A DNA stretch of 64,000 bases from JAAYQU01 sp037441445. GTDB lineage: Bacteria > Bacteroidota > Bacteroidia > Bacteroidales > Salinivirgaceae. Under the pieces are notes generated by a model that was not told the DNA's origin, ran no database searches, and was given only the letters and a program-made list of their open reading frames with translations. The first letter of the stretch is position 1, and each line of letters begins with the position of its first letter. Location of the stretch: NCBI GenBank assembly GCA_037441445.1, contig JBBISE010000009.1, positions 10,968 through 74,967 of the forward strand, written 5' to 3'. Position numbers and translations under genes: made by a program. Below are positions 62,240 to 64,000 of this stretch, piece by piece.

Positions 62240-63877
62240 ATGGTCATAAGTGGAAACATAGTAGATGTGCTGCGTCGTAAAATAATAAAAGGAAGACTTT
62301 ATATAAAGGACGGTAGAGTATTTGATATTCAGCCATCTGACAATGTTAATCCGGTATATATTTTGCCAGGAATGATCGATTCTCATATTCACATCGAGAG
62401 TTCTATGGTAACCCCAGCTAGGTTCGCTCAAAACGCGGTGCGTTTTGGAGTTGTATCCACTGTTTCCGATCCACATGAAATTGCTAATGTTTGCGGAACG
62501 GATGGGGTTGTGTTCATGATCGAGAATGCTGCCAAGGTCCCTTTTAAGTTTTGGTTCGGAGTGCCGTCGTGTGTGCCGGCAACACCGTTTGAAAAAAGTG
62601 GAGCAATACTTGGTGTTGAGGACATTGCCAGACTTTTTGATCAATATGGATTAAAATATCTGGCAGAAATGATGAATTTTCCCGGTGTTGTTAACCAAAA
62701 TCACGACGTAATGGCCAAACTTAAAGTTGCCCTTGATCGTAACCTTCCTATTGATGGCCACGCTCCGGGATTAGCAGGGGAACCCTTAATGCAATACATA
62801 AAGTCAGGAATTGAGACAGATCATGAATGTACCAGTCTGGCAGAGGGTGAAGAGAAAATCAAGTTCGGAATGAAAGTACTCATTAGAGAGGGTTCTGCGG
62901 CTAAAAACTTTGAAGAATTGTACCCGCTTATAGACTTGTATCCTGATCATGTTATGCTTTGTAGTGACGATTTCCATCCGGAAAATTTTGCAAAAAGTTA
63001 TTTAGATAGGCTTATAAGAGTGGGGCAGGAGAGGGGTCTCGATTTCTGGAATCTAATTCAAGCCGTAACCATAAACCCTGTAACTCACTACAGGCTTGAC
63101 GTTGGTCTTTTACAAATGGGAGATAAGGCTGATTTCATTGTGGTCGATAATTTGAAACGTTTTAATGTTCTTCAGACATGGATTGAAGGAAACCTTGTTT
63201 TTGACGGTATCAAAACCTTCGATTATGAGGGAGAAAACAATGTAATTAACACGTTTAACGCTAAACCTGTTACAAAGTCTGATATCCTGATTGAACCTAA
63301 AACAAAAAGAGTTAATGTTATTAAAGCGTTTGATGGTCAACTTTTCACGGACCAATTTGTGGCTGATGTTAAAGTGCAAAATGGCAATTGTGTTTCAGAT
63401 ACCGAAAATGACTACCTTAAATTGGTTGTACTTAACCGATATGAGGAAGGAGCAAAACCTGCTCTGGGATTTATCCAGGGATTTGGACTGAAAAAAGGAG
63501 CATTTGCCGGAAGCGTAGCACATGATAGCCATAACATAATAGCTGTTGGCACCAATGATGATGACATTATTTCAGCAATTAATTCAGTTATTGAAAACAA
63601 AGGTGGACTGTCGGTAGCGCAAGGTAATTATACCAACACTCTTCCTTTACCTGTCGCTGGCCTGTTATCAGACGATCCTGTTGACACCGTTGCCACTAAA
63701 TATCTACAACTCGATAAGAACGTTAAGGATTTTGGATCAACACTGCAAGCCCCTTTTATGACACTGGCCTTTATGAGTTTATTGGTTATTCCAAAACTTA
63801 AGCTTGGAGATAAGGGGCTGTTTGATGTTACTAAATTTGACTTTACTGAGCTTTTTGTTAATCAGGATAGTATATGA
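62240..63877 (+). CDS. ade: Adenine deaminase
   Basis: Start set at 62240 (MVISGNIVDVLRRKIIKGRL) because the longer frame from 62177 runs through the palindrome; 545 residues. GMIDSHIHIESSMVTP (metal HxH), DPHEIANVCGTDGV, DGHAPGLAG, ETDHECTS and CSDDFHPENF are the amidohydrolase metal and substrate blocks of Ade. It deaminates adenine to hypoxanthine. The TGA stop (63875-63877) overlaps the first bases of the repeat unit downstream. Confidence 0.94.
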   Translation: MVISGNIVDVLRRKIIKGRLYIKDGRVFDIQPSDNVNPVYILPGMIDSHIHIESSMVTPARFAQNAVRFGVVSTVSDPHEIANVCGTDGVVFMIENAAKVPFKFWFGVPSCVPATPFEKSGAILGVEDIARLFDQYGLKYLAEMMNFPGVVNQNHDVMAKLKVALDRNLPIDGHAPGLAGEPLMQYIKSGIETDHECTSLAEGEEKIKFGMKVLIREGSAAKNFEELYPLIDLYPDHVMLCSDDFHPENFAKSYLDRLIRVGQERGLDFWNLIQAVTINPVTHYRLDVGLLQMGDKADFIVVDNLKRFNVLQTWIEGNLVFDGIKTFDYEGENNVINTFNAKPVTKSDILIEPKTKRVNVIKAFDGQLFTDQFVADVKVQNGNCVSDTENDYLKLVVLNRYEEGAKPALGFIQGFGLKKGAFAGSVAHDSHNIIAVGTNDDDIISAINSVIENKGGLSVAQGNYTNTLPLPVAGLLSDDPVDTVATKYLQLDKNVKDFGSTLQAPFMTLAFMSLLVIPKLKLGDKGLFDVTKFDFTELFVNQDSI

Positions 63878-64000
63878 AACGTCCATGAGCAAATAATCAT
63901 TATCTCACACAAGGGCATGATTATTTGCGAATGGTAAGTTCCATGTGACCTTAAACCGAAAAATTATAAACATATGAAACGAACATGCCAACCAAATTAT
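63874..64000 (+). repeat. 100-bp double-hairpin repeat unit plus start of the next unit
   Basis: Plus strand is the sense direction here. ATGAAACG opens the unit at 63874 and the next at 63974, exactly 100 bp apart. The core stem is CCAT/ATGG plus a 12-bp perfect arm GCAAATAATCAT (63889-63900) against ATGATTATTTGC (63917-63928), interrupted by a GA/GA internal loop, with loop TATCTCACACAAGGGC. The tail ends ATTATAAACAT as in the other loci. The array continues beyond the right edge. Confidence 0.9.

Overview
The window looks like a chromosome segment of a Bacteroidota bacterium, most likely a marine or sediment Bacteroidales/Marinilabiliales relative. Three things suggest this. Gene blocks typical of that phylum are present (DUF4271-hemD; ftsX-DUF3098-uppP-truB-queA; flippase-dut-TPR-DUF4292-EnvC-DUF4175-ybeY-mnmG). 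Promoter boxes have the Bacteroidota form TAnnTTTG, and an UpxY/NusG-type antiterminator sits in the surface-glycan locus. No tRNA, rRNA, CRISPR array, transposase or phage genes were seen.

Region 1 (1-25.4 kb, all minus strand) is a large surface polysaccharide operon. From its upstream end it carries pseudaminic-acid genes (pseC, pseF, pseG, pseI). It also has a PglD-like acetyltransferase and an unusual CitE-like lyase plus MaoC hydratase pair. Next come a CapE/FnlA dehydratase with an RmlD-like reductase and a WecB/FnlC-like epimerase (L-FucNAc or L-QuiNAc route), a Wzx flippase, an EpsG-type polymerase and several glycosyltransferases. A tightly coupled five-gene set lies at 4.7-9.9 kb: two NodB-like deacetylase paralogues, an ATP-grasp ligase, a DUF362 protein and a small membrane protein. 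Its joint function is not known to me.

Region 2 (25.4-38.0 kb, minus) starts at a good promoter near 32.43 kb. It runs through rpiB, an Rrf2 regulator, an NTF2-like protein, an Ig-like lipoprotein, a glycosyltransferase, a HAD phosphatase, a YhbP-like protein, a short-chain dehydrogenase and the UpxY antiterminator toward the glycan genes. Upstream of it are metF and metH, with a toxin-antitoxin pair between them whose toxin has an in-frame stop.

Region 3 (38.3-64 kb, mostly plus) is housekeeping and envelope: a glycosyltransferase, DUF4271, hemD, ftsX, DUF3098, uppP, truB, queA, then (minus) a pentapeptide-like-repeat potassium channel and a transglutaminase lipoprotein gene broken by a stop, then nadA, a flippase, dut, TPR and DUF4292 lipoproteins, an EnvC-like protein, DUF4175, an anti-sigma-like ATPase, ybeY, mnmG and adenine deaminase. 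Two parS-like palindromes lie between mnmG and ade. A few DnaA-box-like words lie at 49.2-49.5 kb, so this may be near the replication origin.

The most unusual signal is a repeat family at three places (15.9-16.2, 22.3-22.4 and 63.9-64 kb). Units of 100-121 bp have constant ends and a constant hairpin around a core hairpin whose stem sequence differs between loci but remains self-complementary. The elements lie in the same orientation relative to transcription. They fill the gap between two genes and, in the two cases where the downstream gene is visible, end exactly at its ATG.
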